Below, in pieces: positions 34,288 to 42,824 of a DNA stretch of 64,000 nt. Under the pieces are notes generated by a model, which worked only from the letters and a program-made list of their open reading frames with translations, did not search any database and was not told where the DNA came from. This DNA comes from Ovoidimarina sediminis (GTDB taxonomy: Bacteria > Pseudomonadota > Alphaproteobacteria > Rhodobacterales > Rhodobacteraceae). The stretch lies in contig NZ_JAWHTE010000001.1 in the NCBI RefSeq assembly GCF_032586175.1, positions 310,001-374,000 on the forward strand, in the 5' to 3' direction. Within the stretch, counting starts at the first letter, position 1. The number at the start of each line of letters is the position of its first letter. The translations under genes and the position numbers were made by a program.

Positions 34288-35126
34288 TGCAACCCGTCGC
34301 AATCGCAGAGCCTGCAGAAGATATCGCGCCGCTTGTGTTCGACAGTCCGCATTCTGGTTCGATCTACCCCGAGACCTTCGACCACGCTATTGATCGTATG
34401 ACGCTACGCCGATCGGAAGATGCGCATATCGACGAGATCTTCGCCCATGTCACGGAATTTGGCGGTACGCTCGTTCATGCGCTCTTTCCACGCGTCTTCA
34501 TCGACCCGAACCGAAACGAAGACGACATCGACCTGTCGCTTGTAGAGGGCGAATGGACCGGCCCGGTCAATGCAAGCTTCAAGACCACTGAGCGAGGCGT
34601 GGGCCTAATCTGGCGCGATATGAAGGCGTTCGGACCAGTCTACGACCGCAAGCTTTTACCGGACGAGGTGAGGGAGAGGATCGAAGGATACTGGCGCCCC
34701 TATCACAACGCGCTTGCCAAGGTGATCGACGCACGCCATGCCGCGTTCGGGCGCGTCATACATATCGATTGCCATTCAATGGCCAGCATGGGCGACATCA
34801 CGACGGAGGATGGCCCCGTGCCTCGCCCCGATTTCGTGATCAGCGACCGGGAAGGGACGACCTGTGCGCCAGCGTTGCTTGAATGCGTGGTGGATCTTCT
34901 GAGGGGCGAAGGGTTTTCGGTTTCGGTAAACGACCCCTACAAAGGAATGGAACTCGTCCGCCGTCACGGTCGGCCTGAGGATGGACGCCACAGCCTTCAG
35001 GTGGAGATCAACCGGAAGCTTTATATGGACGAGGCGACGCTCTCCAAGCGCCCGGGTTTTCACGATACGATCGCGACAATGCGGCGGTTGACGGACGCTT
35101 TGCGAAATCTCGCCTCTACTCTCTAG
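34287..35126 (+). CDS. N-formylglutamate amidohydrolase-family protein
   Basis: The protein has 279 residues from ATG 34287. It belongs to the FGase family, recognised by DSPHSGSIYP near the start, IDPNRNEDDID, HIDCHSM with the likely metal-binding histidines, and YKGMELVRRHG. The classic member releases formate and glutamate in histidine breakdown. No other hut genes are nearby, and the gene is coupled to a peptide importer, so it more likely hydrolyses an imported N-acyl amino acid. The broken racemase-family gene follows after 9 bases. Confidence 0.9.
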   Translation: MQPVAIAEPAEDIAPLVFDSPHSGSIYPETFDHAIDRMTLRRSEDAHIDEIFAHVTEFGGTLVHALFPRVFIDPNRNEDDIDLSLVEGEWTGPVNASFKTTERGVGLIWRDMKAFGPVYDRKLLPDEVRERIEGYWRPYHNALAKVIDARHAAFGRVIHIDCHSMASMGDITTEDGPVPRPDFVISDREGTTCAPALLECVVDLLRGEGFSVSVNDPYKGMELVRRHGRPEDGRHSLQVEINRKLYMDEATLSKRPGFHDTIATMRRLTDALRNLASTL

Positions 35127-35135
35127 AGCAGCGGG

Positions 35136-36232
35136 ATGGACACGATCCGCTCAGTTTATGCCCGGCTCATTAGTGTACCGCTCGACGAGGTTTTGACGGA
35201 CGCCAAGCACGGCGATCGCACGCATTTCCAGAATGTTACCGTGACCGTTCATCTTTCGGATGGATCCAATGGCACCGGATACACCTATACCGGGGGGAGA
35301 GGAGGCATCGCGATCATTGCGATTATCAAGGGTGATCTTGCGCCATTTCTTATCGGGCGAGACGGTGCGGAGGTTGGATCTGTCAACGACGCGATGCAGT
35401 GGCACTTGCAATACGTCGGTCGGGGTGGGATCGTCTCAGTCGCGATTACGGCGGTCGACATTGCGCTTTGGGATCTGCGCGGAAAACGCGAGGGTCTTTC
35501 ACTGCAACAATTGACCGGCAGTGCAGCCGACCGATGCAAGGCGTATACAGGCGGGATAGACTTCAACGTCCCGCTCAAAAAGCTGATACGGCAGACGGAA
35601 GGCTATCTCTATGGCGGGGTAGAGGCCGTGAAGATCAAGGTTGGCCGCCCGTCGCTTGACGATGACATGGCCCGTGCAAAGGCGGTGCGGAAAACATCTG
35701 GATCCGACCGCGCCTTCATGGTTGACCCGAAATACTCGAGGACAGTTGACGAAGCCATCAGTGCGGCGCGTGGATTTCGGGCCTTCGACATTCTCTGATT
35801 CGAGGAGCCGAACATACCCGATGACTACAACGGATTTGGCAGGATCGCCCGCGAAACGGGAGTGCCGCTCGCAATGGGCGAGAACCTGCATACGACCCAT
35901 GAATTCGAGAACGCGCTTGCCGACGCGCAACTTTCCTACATTAAGCCCGGTGCTTAAAATTGCGGTGACATAACCGGCTGGCTTCGGGTTGCTGAGCTGG
36001 CCGAGGCTCATGGAGTTCCGGTGTACAGCCACGGAATGCAGGAGCTTCATGTGAGCCTTGTCTCTGCCAGGGAAAGGCCGGTTGGCTTGAAATCCATAGC
36101 TTTCCCATCGATCGCCATACGACCCGACCTCTTCGGCTTGAAAATGGCCTTGCGGTTGCGCCCGATGCGCCCGGGATCGGCGTAACTTTCGACTGGGCAC
36201 GACTGGAGGCGGCACAGGATGGCCGAAGCTGA
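35136..36232 (+). pseudogene. Mandelate racemase/muconate lactonizing enzyme-family gene, broken
   Basis: The first 220 codons are intact and show an enolase-superfamily enzyme: AVKIKVGRP with the KxK base and MVDPKYSRT with a metal ligand. TGA at 35796-35798 then replaces the tryptophan of the conserved WFEEP. The frame continues with FEEPNIPDD, MGENLHTTHEFENA and YIKPG, and hits TAA at 35955-35957 where NCGDITGW follows. It goes on through YSHGMQELHVSL. Near 36065-36075 the frame shifts; the shifted frame gives AGWLEIHSFPIDRH...APGIGVTFDW and ends at TGA 36230-36232. Two nonsense codons plus a frameshift make a functional product very unlikely. The intact ancestor would have had about 365 residues and acted on a sugar acid or similar hydroxy acid. 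Confidence 0.92.
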
Positions 36233-36300
36233 CCAACCCTTGCCGAGTGGATCCAGAGGGCGCATGTTAGACAGCGCTTAACGCAAGGAGCTTTCTCCCC

Positions 36301-37242
36301 GTGCAAAACCCTAGGACTCATTTGCGGCAGGACCCAATCGACGCCGTGCTCGAGGCTGGCGATGGTGCCGTACTTGCGATCATCGCAGGGGTCGAAGGAC
36401 CGTCCTACCGCCCAGTTGGTGCGACGATGGCCGTGATCGGGCCGCATGATCGTGTGGGTACGCTCTCTTCGGGTTGCGTCGAGTCGGATATCGCACTTCA
36501 TGCACTGGCTGCCCGAGATGCAGGCAAGACGAAGCTGATCCGATATGGCAGAGGCTCTCCGTTCGTGGACATCCAGCTTCCCTGCGGAGGTGGGCTTGAT
36601 ATCTTGCTGATCCCCGCGCCGGACCGGAAGGCTCTTTCAGAGCTTTCACGCAGGCGCGCGGCACGGGTTCCATGCGGCCTTTCGGTTAATGTGACGACCG
36701 GTGCCATGACAGTCACGGAGCCTGGCTCGACCGGGCGTATTGGCGATATGCTGACCGTGAGGTTCGACCCTGCAATCCGGTTTCTCGTCTTTGGCAAAGG
36801 CCCGGAGGCCAGCACGTTTGCAGGGCTTGTTCAATCGGCCGGCTATCCCAATCTGTTGCTTTCGCCCGACCATGAAACCCTCGCGCATGGGGCGGCAGAC
36901 GGATGCGAGACGCAGCACCTTGTGAGCCAGACGTTTCCAGATGATCTGAACGCAGACGCGCTGACCGCGATCATCCTCTTTTTTCACGATCATGATTGGG
37001 AGCCGCCGATCCTCGAAGGCGCACTGAAGACGCCTGCCTTCTACATCGGGGCGCAAGGCAGCCAGCGGGCACGGGATGCCCGCCTGCTGATGCTTGAAGG
37101 TATGGGTGTGCCGGAAGATCAGCGCGCCCGGCTTCACGGGCCCGTTGGGCTGATCCCTTCGGCGCGAGATGCCGGAACGTTGGCCGTATCGGTTCTTGCA
37201 GAAGTCCTTGCAAAAGCGAAGTCGGGAGACTTGGGCGCCTAA
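36301..37242 (+). CDS. XdhC/CoxI-family protein
   Basis: The protein has 313 residues from GTG 36301, with AAGGAG upstream. The N-terminal XdhC/CoxI motif is AIIAGVEGPSYRPVGATMAV with SSGCVESDI, and the C-terminal Rossmann-like XdhC_C domain ends with YIGAQGSQRARDARLL. Family members bind the molybdenum cofactor and help mature xanthine dehydrogenase-type enzymes, usually next to xdhAB or cox genes. None is here, so it may serve a molybdoenzyme encoded elsewhere. Its 3' end overlaps the stop of the convergent TTT permease gene by 4 bases. Confidence 0.87.
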   Translation: MQNPRTHLRQDPIDAVLEAGDGAVLAIIAGVEGPSYRPVGATMAVIGPHDRVGTLSSGCVESDIALHALAARDAGKTKLIRYGRGSPFVDIQLPCGGGLDILLIPAPDRKALSELSRRRAARVPCGLSVNVTTGAMTVTEPGSTGRIGDMLTVRFDPAIRFLVFGKGPEASTFAGLVQSAGYPNLLLSPDHETLAHGAADGCETQHLVSQTFPDDLNADALTAIILFFHDHDWEPPILEGALKTPAFYIGAQGSQRARDARLLMLEGMGVPEDQRARLHGPVGLIPSARDAGTLAVSVLAEVLAKAKSGDLGA

Positions 37243-39197
37243 GGCAGCGGCACGCCCAAACCTTCGCTGAAAAGAAGAGTGACGCCGAGCGTGACGACAA
37301 TGACGCCTCCGACGAGGATCACCCAGCCACGGCCTGTGAAGCGATCATGCTGTGCGGGAAAAATCAACGTGACCCCCAAGAGAGCAGCGACAATCTCGAA
37401 GCCGAGGACCGGTAAGGCCAACACCGCGCCGAGCATCAGGAGCGGGACCGACACCATCCGTAAAGGCGACCCCGCGACGCGTTCCTCCGTTACCCGTCGT
37501 GTCAAGAACAGCCGCACCACGGCCAAAGCGACAAAGACCAGCATTGCCATCGCGATGGTTCGCGGGAAGACGGCCGCTTCGGGATTCAGTGTTGCCGTGT
37601 GGCGCATTGCAATTGTCCCGATAACCGCGAATGCCGCGAAACCCAGAAGATCCCGGACAACGGCCTTGCCAGATGCCAGTGCCGGACGTTCCCCATGTTC
37701 TTCGGAAGTGCGCTTTGTGAAGAGCGCAATGATGCGCGGCCAGAATGGGTAGAGGAAGGTCAGCACCGTAAGCGCGATGATCGCCAGCGAGAGAGGCCGG
37801 CCGAAGAACTGCCCCCAAAGGTTGCCGATTGCATCCCCGATCGTCCAACTCTGGACGAAGCCCTGCTCTGCGATCCGCCCGAGTATGAGACCCAGAACGA
37901 TCGGCGAAGCGGAGAAGCCACGCTTGCCGGCGATCCAGCCGATCACGCCAAGCACGATCATGATCGCGATGTCGGAGATGCTGTTGCGGATCGCGAAAGC
38001 CCCAATCACCGTCATGAAGGCGACGACAGGCACAAGTGCGGCCTTTGGCGCCTGCACGATCGCGCGATAGGCAAAGCGCCCGATCAGAAGGCCCACCGGA
38101 AGCATCAGAATCGTCGCCAGCAACAGCCCAAAAATGAAGGTGTAGACGATGCTTGCCCCGTCCGCGAAAAGGGACGGCCCCGTGCGCACACCCTGAACGA
38201 GAAGCGCACCAAGGATCACCGCATCTGGCGGAGTGCCGGGGATTCCGAGGACAAGTGTCGGGATGAATCCGCCCCCTACGGTGGCATTGTTGGCGGATTC
38301 AGTTGCGATGATGCCGCCCGGATTACCCTCGCCATACTTCTCGTCGCCCTTGCCGCTGCGGCGGGCTTCGGAATAGGCGACCAGCCCTGCGATCGACCCG
38401 CCCGCCCCCGGCAATGCGCCGACCATCGTGCCGATCACCGAACTGCGGATCACGTTGATCTTGTTCTTTAGCACGACACCCACGGCTTCGAAGAGGCGGA
38501 AGCCACGCTTGCCTTCTGGCATCTTGAGATGCCGATCTGGCGTGGCCACCAGATCGATCAGCACCGGAATACAGTATAACCCTATGAGAGCGGAGACCGT
38601 TTCCACCCCACCGAGCAGCGTATTCGAACCGAAAGTGAAGCGGACTTCAGCGCTCGTCTCCGAGATTCCGATCATCGCGATCAGGAGCCCGAAGCAGGCC
38701 CCGATCACGCCCTTGAAGAAGTCACCGCTTGAGAGAGCCGAGATGAGCGACAGGCCGAAGACGGCGAGCCAGAAATACTCAACCGGACCGAAGGCAAGCG
38801 CTGCTTCTGCAAGGGGGGGCGCCAAGAGCAGAAGTGCGAGCGCCCCGACAAGCCCGCCAATCACCGAGGCAAGACACGCGATAGACACCGCAAGGTCGCC
38901 ATCCCCACGCTTGGCCATCGGGTAGCCGTCGAACGTCGTTGCAATTGCGGACGGAGTGCCAGGCGTGTTCAAAAGGATCGCGGCATAAGCGCCGCCATAG
39001 ATCGCGCCGGTATAGATCGCCCCCATAAGGATCAGGGCGCTATCCGGGGACATGGTGAATGTCAGCGGAACAAGTACCGCCACAGCCATTGTTGCGGTCA
39101 GACCGGGGATCGATCCGATAATCGTGCCGGCCGCGACGCCCAACAGGGCAAGCATCAGGTTCAGCGGCGAAACCGCCGCGATCAGAAAATCGAACAT
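37239..39197 (-). CDS. Tripartite tricarboxylate transporter TctA-TctB fusion
   Basis: The protein has 652 residues, against about 500 for normal TctA. Residues 1-500 are TctA: GTIIGSIPGLTATMAVAVLVPLTF at the start, GAIYGGAYAAILLNTPGTP and GNPGGIIATESANNATVGGGFIP. After a hydrophilic linker near 485-505 (TKRTSEEHGERPALASG) there are four more hydrophobic segments resembling TctB. So the large and small permease seem to be one polypeptide, and no separate tctB gene is present. The binding protein gene lies upstream on the same strand, and a GC-rich hairpin separates them. It should import a carboxylate with a cation gradient. Confidence 0.9.
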   Translation of the reverse strand: MFDFLIAAVSPLNLMLALLGVAAGTIIGSIPGLTATMAVAVLVPLTFTMSPDSALILMGAIYTGAIYGGAYAAILLNTPGTPSAIATTFDGYPMAKRGDGDLAVSIACLASVIGGLVGALALLLLAPPLAEAALAFGPVEYFWLAVFGLSLISALSSGDFFKGVIGACFGLLIAMIGISETSAEVRFTFGSNTLLGGVETVSALIGLYCIPVLIDLVATPDRHLKMPEGKRGFRLFEAVGVVLKNKINVIRSSVIGTMVGALPGAGGSIAGLVAYSEARRSGKGDEKYGEGNPGGIIATESANNATVGGGFIPTLVLGIPGTPPDAVILGALLVQGVRTGPSLFADGASIVYTFIFGLLLATILMLPVGLLIGRFAYRAIVQAPKAALVPVVAFMTVIGAFAIRNSISDIAIMIVLGVIGWIAGKRGFSASPIVLGLILGRIAEQGFVQSWTIGDAIGNLWGQFFGRPLSLAIIALTVLTFLYPFWPRIIALFTKRTSEEHGERPALASGKAVVRDLLGFAAFAVIGTIAMRHTATLNPEAAVFPRTIAMAMLVFVALAVVRLFLTRRVTEERVAGSPLRMVSVPLLMLGAVLALPVLGFEIVAALLGVTLIFPAQHDRFTGRGWVILVGGVIVVTLGVTLLFSEGLGVPLP

Positions 39198-39221
39198 CTG
39201 TCCCCCGGGAGCCCTGCGATT

Positions 39222-39246
39222 GCGCGCGCCCGCTCCGGGCGCGCGC
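39222..39246 (-). repeat. Intergenic hairpin between tctC and tctAB
   Basis: A perfect 11-bp stem, GCGCGCGCCCG/CGGGCGCGCGC, with a 3-base loop. There is no T-run on the minus strand, so it is probably an mRNA-stabilising or weak attenuating structure rather than a full terminator. Its place after the binding-protein gene matches the two other transporter hairpins in this window. Confidence 0.6.
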
Positions 39247-39263
39247 GTCAGGTGAGTTGGTTC

Positions 39264-40214
39264 CTACTCGATGATGCCAGCGGCCTTTGCCGCGGAGATG
39301 TAGCCGGTGGCCTTCTCCGAAAGGAAAGCATCCATCTCTTCGCCGTAGCCGACATCAACCAGTGCGAAACCACCATCGATCATCTGCTTTTGGAAATCCG
39401 GATCGGCATTGATCGCCTCGATCGCATCAGAGACCTGCTGGCGCACTTCCTCGGACGCGGAATTCGGCACCGCAATGCCGCGATAGGCACCGGAAACGAG
39501 ATCATACCCGAGTTCCTTGAATGTCGGCACATCCGGGAAGGCCGGGTGACGCTCTTCCATCGCAACAGCGAGCATGCGAACCGCATCGCCCTGCGCTGCG
39601 CCCACGGTGGTATAGCCCCAGGCAGCTGAAACCTGCCCCCCCAGAAGCGCCGTCACGGATGCCCCGGTGCCTTGGAACGAGACGTAGGTTGTCTCGATAT
39701 CCGCCGCACCATCAAAGGCGACCTGTGCAAGATGATTGGCCGAACCCTTGCCCGAGCCCGAGAAGATAACCTGCCTGGGGTTGTCCTTCGCGAAACTCAC
39801 TAGATCCTCGAGGGTCTGGAAAGGGCTGTCGGCCTTCACCACGATTGCGTCAGGCGTGTAGTGGAACATGTAGACGGCAGCGAGATCTTCTGTCTGGAAG
39901 CCCACATCGCCCTGCTGCGGCTTGATGATGATATGGGGCAGGTTGATCCCCATGATCACGGAGCCATCTCCGGCCATGCTGTTGAGCTGCGCCCACCCAA
40001 CGGCACCGCCGCCACCAGGCTTGTAAGAAACGACAAGTTGTTCGCCGTAGATCTTTTCGAAGAAAGGCTGCTGAAAACGGGCCGTGATATCCGACTCACC
40101 GCCGGGGCCGAACGGGATTACGTAATCCACGCTTCCCTTCGGAAAATCTTCGGCAGCAGCCATACCGGCCACGGCAACAAAGGCAGCCGCAAGAAGGCTG
40201 GTTCCAAATCTCAT
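39264..40214 (-). CDS. Tripartite tricarboxylate transporter substrate-binding protein (TctC family)
   Basis: The protein has 316 residues with a signal peptide ending in GMAAAE and a strong GGGAGGAA ribosome site. TctC features are YVIPFGPGGESDITAR at the mature N-terminus, VVSYKPGGGGAVGW, and the VKADSPFQTLEDLV segment. It binds a carboxylate in the periplasm for the TctAB protein encoded downstream. It is divergent from the PfkB kinase gene across a 244-base control region. The ligand is not predictable, although TTT systems import sulfolactate, citrate, tartrate and other acids in known cases. Confidence 0.92.
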   Translation of the reverse strand: MRFGTSLLAAAFVAVAGMAAAEDFPKGSVDYVIPFGPGGESDITARFQQPFFEKIYGEQLVVSYKPGGGGAVGWAQLNSMAGDGSVIMGINLPHIIIKPQQGDVGFQTEDLAAVYMFHYTPDAIVVKADSPFQTLEDLVSFAKDNPRQVIFSGSGKGSANHLAQVAFDGAADIETTYVSFQGTGASVTALLGGQVSAAWGYTTVGAAQGDAVRMLAVAMEERHPAFPDVPTFKELGYDLVSGAYRGIAVPNSASEEVRQQVSDAIEAINADPDFQKQMIDGGFALVDVGYGEEMDAFLSEKATGYISAAKAAGIIE

Positions 40215-40458
40215 CTAAGTTCCTCCCGTAGTGTCTTGTTTTGTCGTCACTCTTTGCGCCCGCCTTCCATACCAACTCCATTGGTTCGGAGCCAAGCCTC
40301 CAAGCAAGCACCGCCCGCCTGGATCATTGCCATTAAGGCCAGATTTCAACGGTGAGGTAAACATGCCTCCTGCCCCTTGTGCCCCACGCGACGGTTGGGA
40401 ATAACGGTCTCGCGTCCTTGCCGGCATCACCGCGAGATCGCGGGAGGAATGAAGCGAC
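40215..40458. promoter_or_regulatory. Divergent control region of tct genes and PfkB-kinase operon
   Basis: These 244 bases hold no gene I can support. An inverted repeat ACCAA-CTCCA-TTGGT lies at 40271-40285 and is a good candidate operator for a GntR- or LacI-type regulator, although no regulator gene is adjacent. A second, CGCGA-GA-TCGCG, lies at 40431-40442 and overlaps the ribosome-site region of the kinase gene. Confidence 0.5.
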
Positions 40459-41346
40459 ATGACGAGTGTACTCTGCGCCGGAATCGCGGTTCTCGACTTC
40501 GTATTCGAAGTCGAGGAGTTTCCCCGGACGGCGGAGAAGTACGTGGCGCATGACACGTCGATCGTCGGAGGAGGATGCGCGGCCAATGCCGCGGTTGCAG
40601 TCGCGCGTCTCGGAGGAAAGGCCATCCTTGCCGCTGACCTTGGAGACGATCCGGTCGGCAGGCTTGTTCTCGAAGATCTTGCTGCGGAGGGCGTCGACAT
40701 AAGCGGCATATCGCCTGTACCGGGCGCAAGATCATCCTATTCATCGGTTCTTGTGGACCACGCAGGCGAGCGGCAGATTGTCAATTATCGGGGGACGCCG
40801 ATGGCCCCGCAAACAGACTGGTTTGACAATCTTGGCGCGGTCGCGGCGGTTCTCGTCGACACTCGCAGGTCAGAACTCGCACGGGCCGGTCTCGCTTTTG
40901 CGAGATCGCGAGGAGTTCCCGGCATCATAGACGGTGAAGCGCCGATCCCCGACGGGCTTCTCGACAACGCGACCCACGCAGCTTTCTCGCGTCGGGGCCT
41001 TGCCTCTCTCTATCCCCAATCGGCACTTGAAGATGCGTTGCGCGAGGTCTCAATTCGGTACGGAATCTGGGCCTGCGTGACCGACGGGGAGAAAGGTGTC
41101 TGGTACACGACCGACGATAGGACCGCCCACATGCCTGCCTTCAATGTCATAGTGAAGGACACATTGGGGGCCGGCGACATCTGGCACGGCGCATTTTCGC
41201 TCGCTCTTGGAGAAGGGCAAACCGAAGCCGAGGCCGTACGCTTCGCGAGTGCCGCCGCTGCGTTGAAATGTACGGTACCGGGCGGGCGCGCAGGATCACC
41301 GACACGGCCCGCCCTTCAGGGCTTCCTGGAGAACCGCCGACTATGA
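40459..41346 (+). CDS. PfkB-family carbohydrate kinase
   Basis: The protein has 295 residues from ATG 40459, following GGGAGG. It has the PfkB N-terminal signature GGGCAANAAVAVARLGG and the C-terminal DTLGAGDIWHGAF with the catalytic Asp in GAGD. This subgroup includes ribokinase-like enzymes and the sulfofructose kinase of sulfoglycolysis, which it recalls in its N-terminal sequence, but a specific substrate cannot be given. It is the first gene of a three-gene set with an isomerase-like and a dehydrogenase gene. Confidence 0.87.
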   Translation: MTSVLCAGIAVLDFVFEVEEFPRTAEKYVAHDTSIVGGGCAANAAVAVARLGGKAILAADLGDDPVGRLVLEDLAAEGVDISGISPVPGARSSYSSVLVDHAGERQIVNYRGTPMAPQTDWFDNLGAVAAVLVDTRRSELARAGLAFARSRGVPGIIDGEAPIPDGLLDNATHAAFSRRGLASLYPQSALEDALREVSIRYGIWACVTDGEKGVWYTTDDRTAHMPAFNVIVKDTLGAGDIWHGAFSLALGEGQTEAEAVRFASAAAALKCTVPGGRAGSPTRPALQGFLENRRL

Positions 41347-41407
41347 CACTACCTGAGGCAATACTAAACCCACGGAAGCTCCGTTCCGCTGCCACTGAGA
41401 GATGCTT

Positions 41408-42790
41408 ATGAAACTTGGACTGCTTCCGCTCGGCCGACCGACCTTCGATATGGTTTTCGCGCAGCAAAAGCTCGACGCCATGCTCGCCCATATCGACACA
41501 ACCTGCCATGAAACGGCGGGGCCAAGGACGCTTCTGCTTGACGACGACAGCGCCCGAGCGGCGATGGATGAACTGAAAGCTGCGCAACCCGACAAAATCT
41601 TGATCCTGCAGGTCAGCTTTACGGATGCCAGGATAACCTGCGATGTAGCAGCGACGTTCGACCAGCCTCTTCTCATCTGGTCTACACCGGAACCCAGAAC
41701 CGGAGATCGCTTGCGGTTGAATTCGTTCTGCGGATTGAATCTTGCCTCACACGCCTTGAGTCTCCGAGATCGCAGCTTCGGCTGGCTTTATGCCGATCCG
41801 GAAGGCAGCGTAGGAGCCGCGCTTGAAGACCTCATCGGCGGCGCTCGCACGGTGAAACCTATTGAACCTGCACGTCCGCCAATCGCAACGTCGGAAGGCC
41901 AGCGGATCGCCAAGACTCTCTCGGGACAGCGTATCGCCCGCATCGGCGCCCACCCGGCCGGATTTGACACCTGTGCCTATGACAAGGGCGCCTTGCAAAT
42001 GCTCGCAGGCGTCGAAGTGGATGAGATGGAACTTCCGCCGCTGTTCGATGCAGCGCGCTCGGCCTCTGCCGAGGCCTCGACCCGGCTCAGGGAGGCGTTG
42101 GCACCCTGGATCATCGGGCTCGACACCGTCGATCAGGAAGAACTGGATAGATCGCTGCGGCTGAAACTCGCCCTTGACGGGCTGGCCGACGGAAAGGGCT
42201 ACGATGCCTTTGCCATCCGCTGCTGGCCCGAGGCATTCACGGAGTACGGTGGCGCGGTCTGCGGGCCCGCAGCAATGATGGGGGAAGCACGAAGACCCTG
42301 TGCGTGCGAGGCTGACGTATACGGCGCGCTCACGCAGCTTGCGCTTCTAGCCGCGGCAGACGCACCGGTCTTTCTGACCGACCTTGTCGACATGGATGCC
42401 GAAGACGACACCGGAGTTGTCTGGCATTGTGGCCAAGCGCCAGCATCGATGTGCGACCCTTCTATCGAGCCAGTGGCAACCCTTCACTCGAACCGCAAAA
42501 TGCCGCTTCTCTACCAGTTCCCTCTGAAGCCAGGCCCGATTACGCTTCTTCGTGTCAGTCAAGCGTTTGGCCAGCCTCGCATGGTTCTGGGGCGGGCCGA
42601 GATGCTGAAACGCCCCCTGTCCTTCTCAGGCACGTCCGGAGTGCTTCGTTTCGAGCGTCCCGTTCGCGACGTTCTGGAGAAGCTCATCGGGTGCGGGCTC
42701 GAGCATCATCTAGCGCTTGCCTATGGGGACCATCGCGCGGCGCTGCGCGGCCTCGCCGGGACGCTGGACCTACCCATCGTCGAACTCTGA
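41408..42790 (+). CDS. L-fucose/L-arabinose isomerase-like protein
   Basis: The protein has 460 residues from ATG 41408, which has GAGAG at a good distance; ATG 41402 is less likely. The C-terminal half has the fucose/arabinose isomerase pattern: IRCWPEAF, CACEADVYGALTQ with the metal-binding Glu, FLTDLVDMD with the metal-binding Asp, and VWHCGQAP with the His. The family isomerises aldoses to ketoses with Mn2+. It stands between a PfkB kinase gene and a hydroxyacid dehydrogenase gene, which suggests isomerisation followed by phosphorylation of an unusual sugar. The true substrate is unknown. Confidence 0.78.
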   Translation: MKLGLLPLGRPTFDMVFAQQKLDAMLAHIDTTCHETAGPRTLLLDDDSARAAMDELKAAQPDKILILQVSFTDARITCDVAATFDQPLLIWSTPEPRTGDRLRLNSFCGLNLASHALSLRDRSFGWLYADPEGSVGAALEDLIGGARTVKPIEPARPPIATSEGQRIAKTLSGQRIARIGAHPAGFDTCAYDKGALQMLAGVEVDEMELPPLFDAARSASAEASTRLREALAPWIIGLDTVDQEELDRSLRLKLALDGLADGKGYDAFAIRCWPEAFTEYGGAVCGPAAMMGEARRPCACEADVYGALTQLALLAAADAPVFLTDLVDMDAEDDTGVVWHCGQAPASMCDPSIEPVATLHSNRKMPLLYQFPLKPGPITLLRVSQAFGQPRMVLGRAEMLKRPLSFSGTSGVLRFERPVRDVLEKLIGCGLEHHLALAYGDHRAALRGLAGTLDLPIVEL

Positions 42791-42824
42791 GCCTCTCCCA
42801 CCACGAAAACAGAAAGATCCAGAG

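Noticed and set aside
37599..38471. 290-residue plus-strand frame opposite tctA-tctB
   Set aside because: It is antisense to a clear membrane protein gene, very charged and without motifs.
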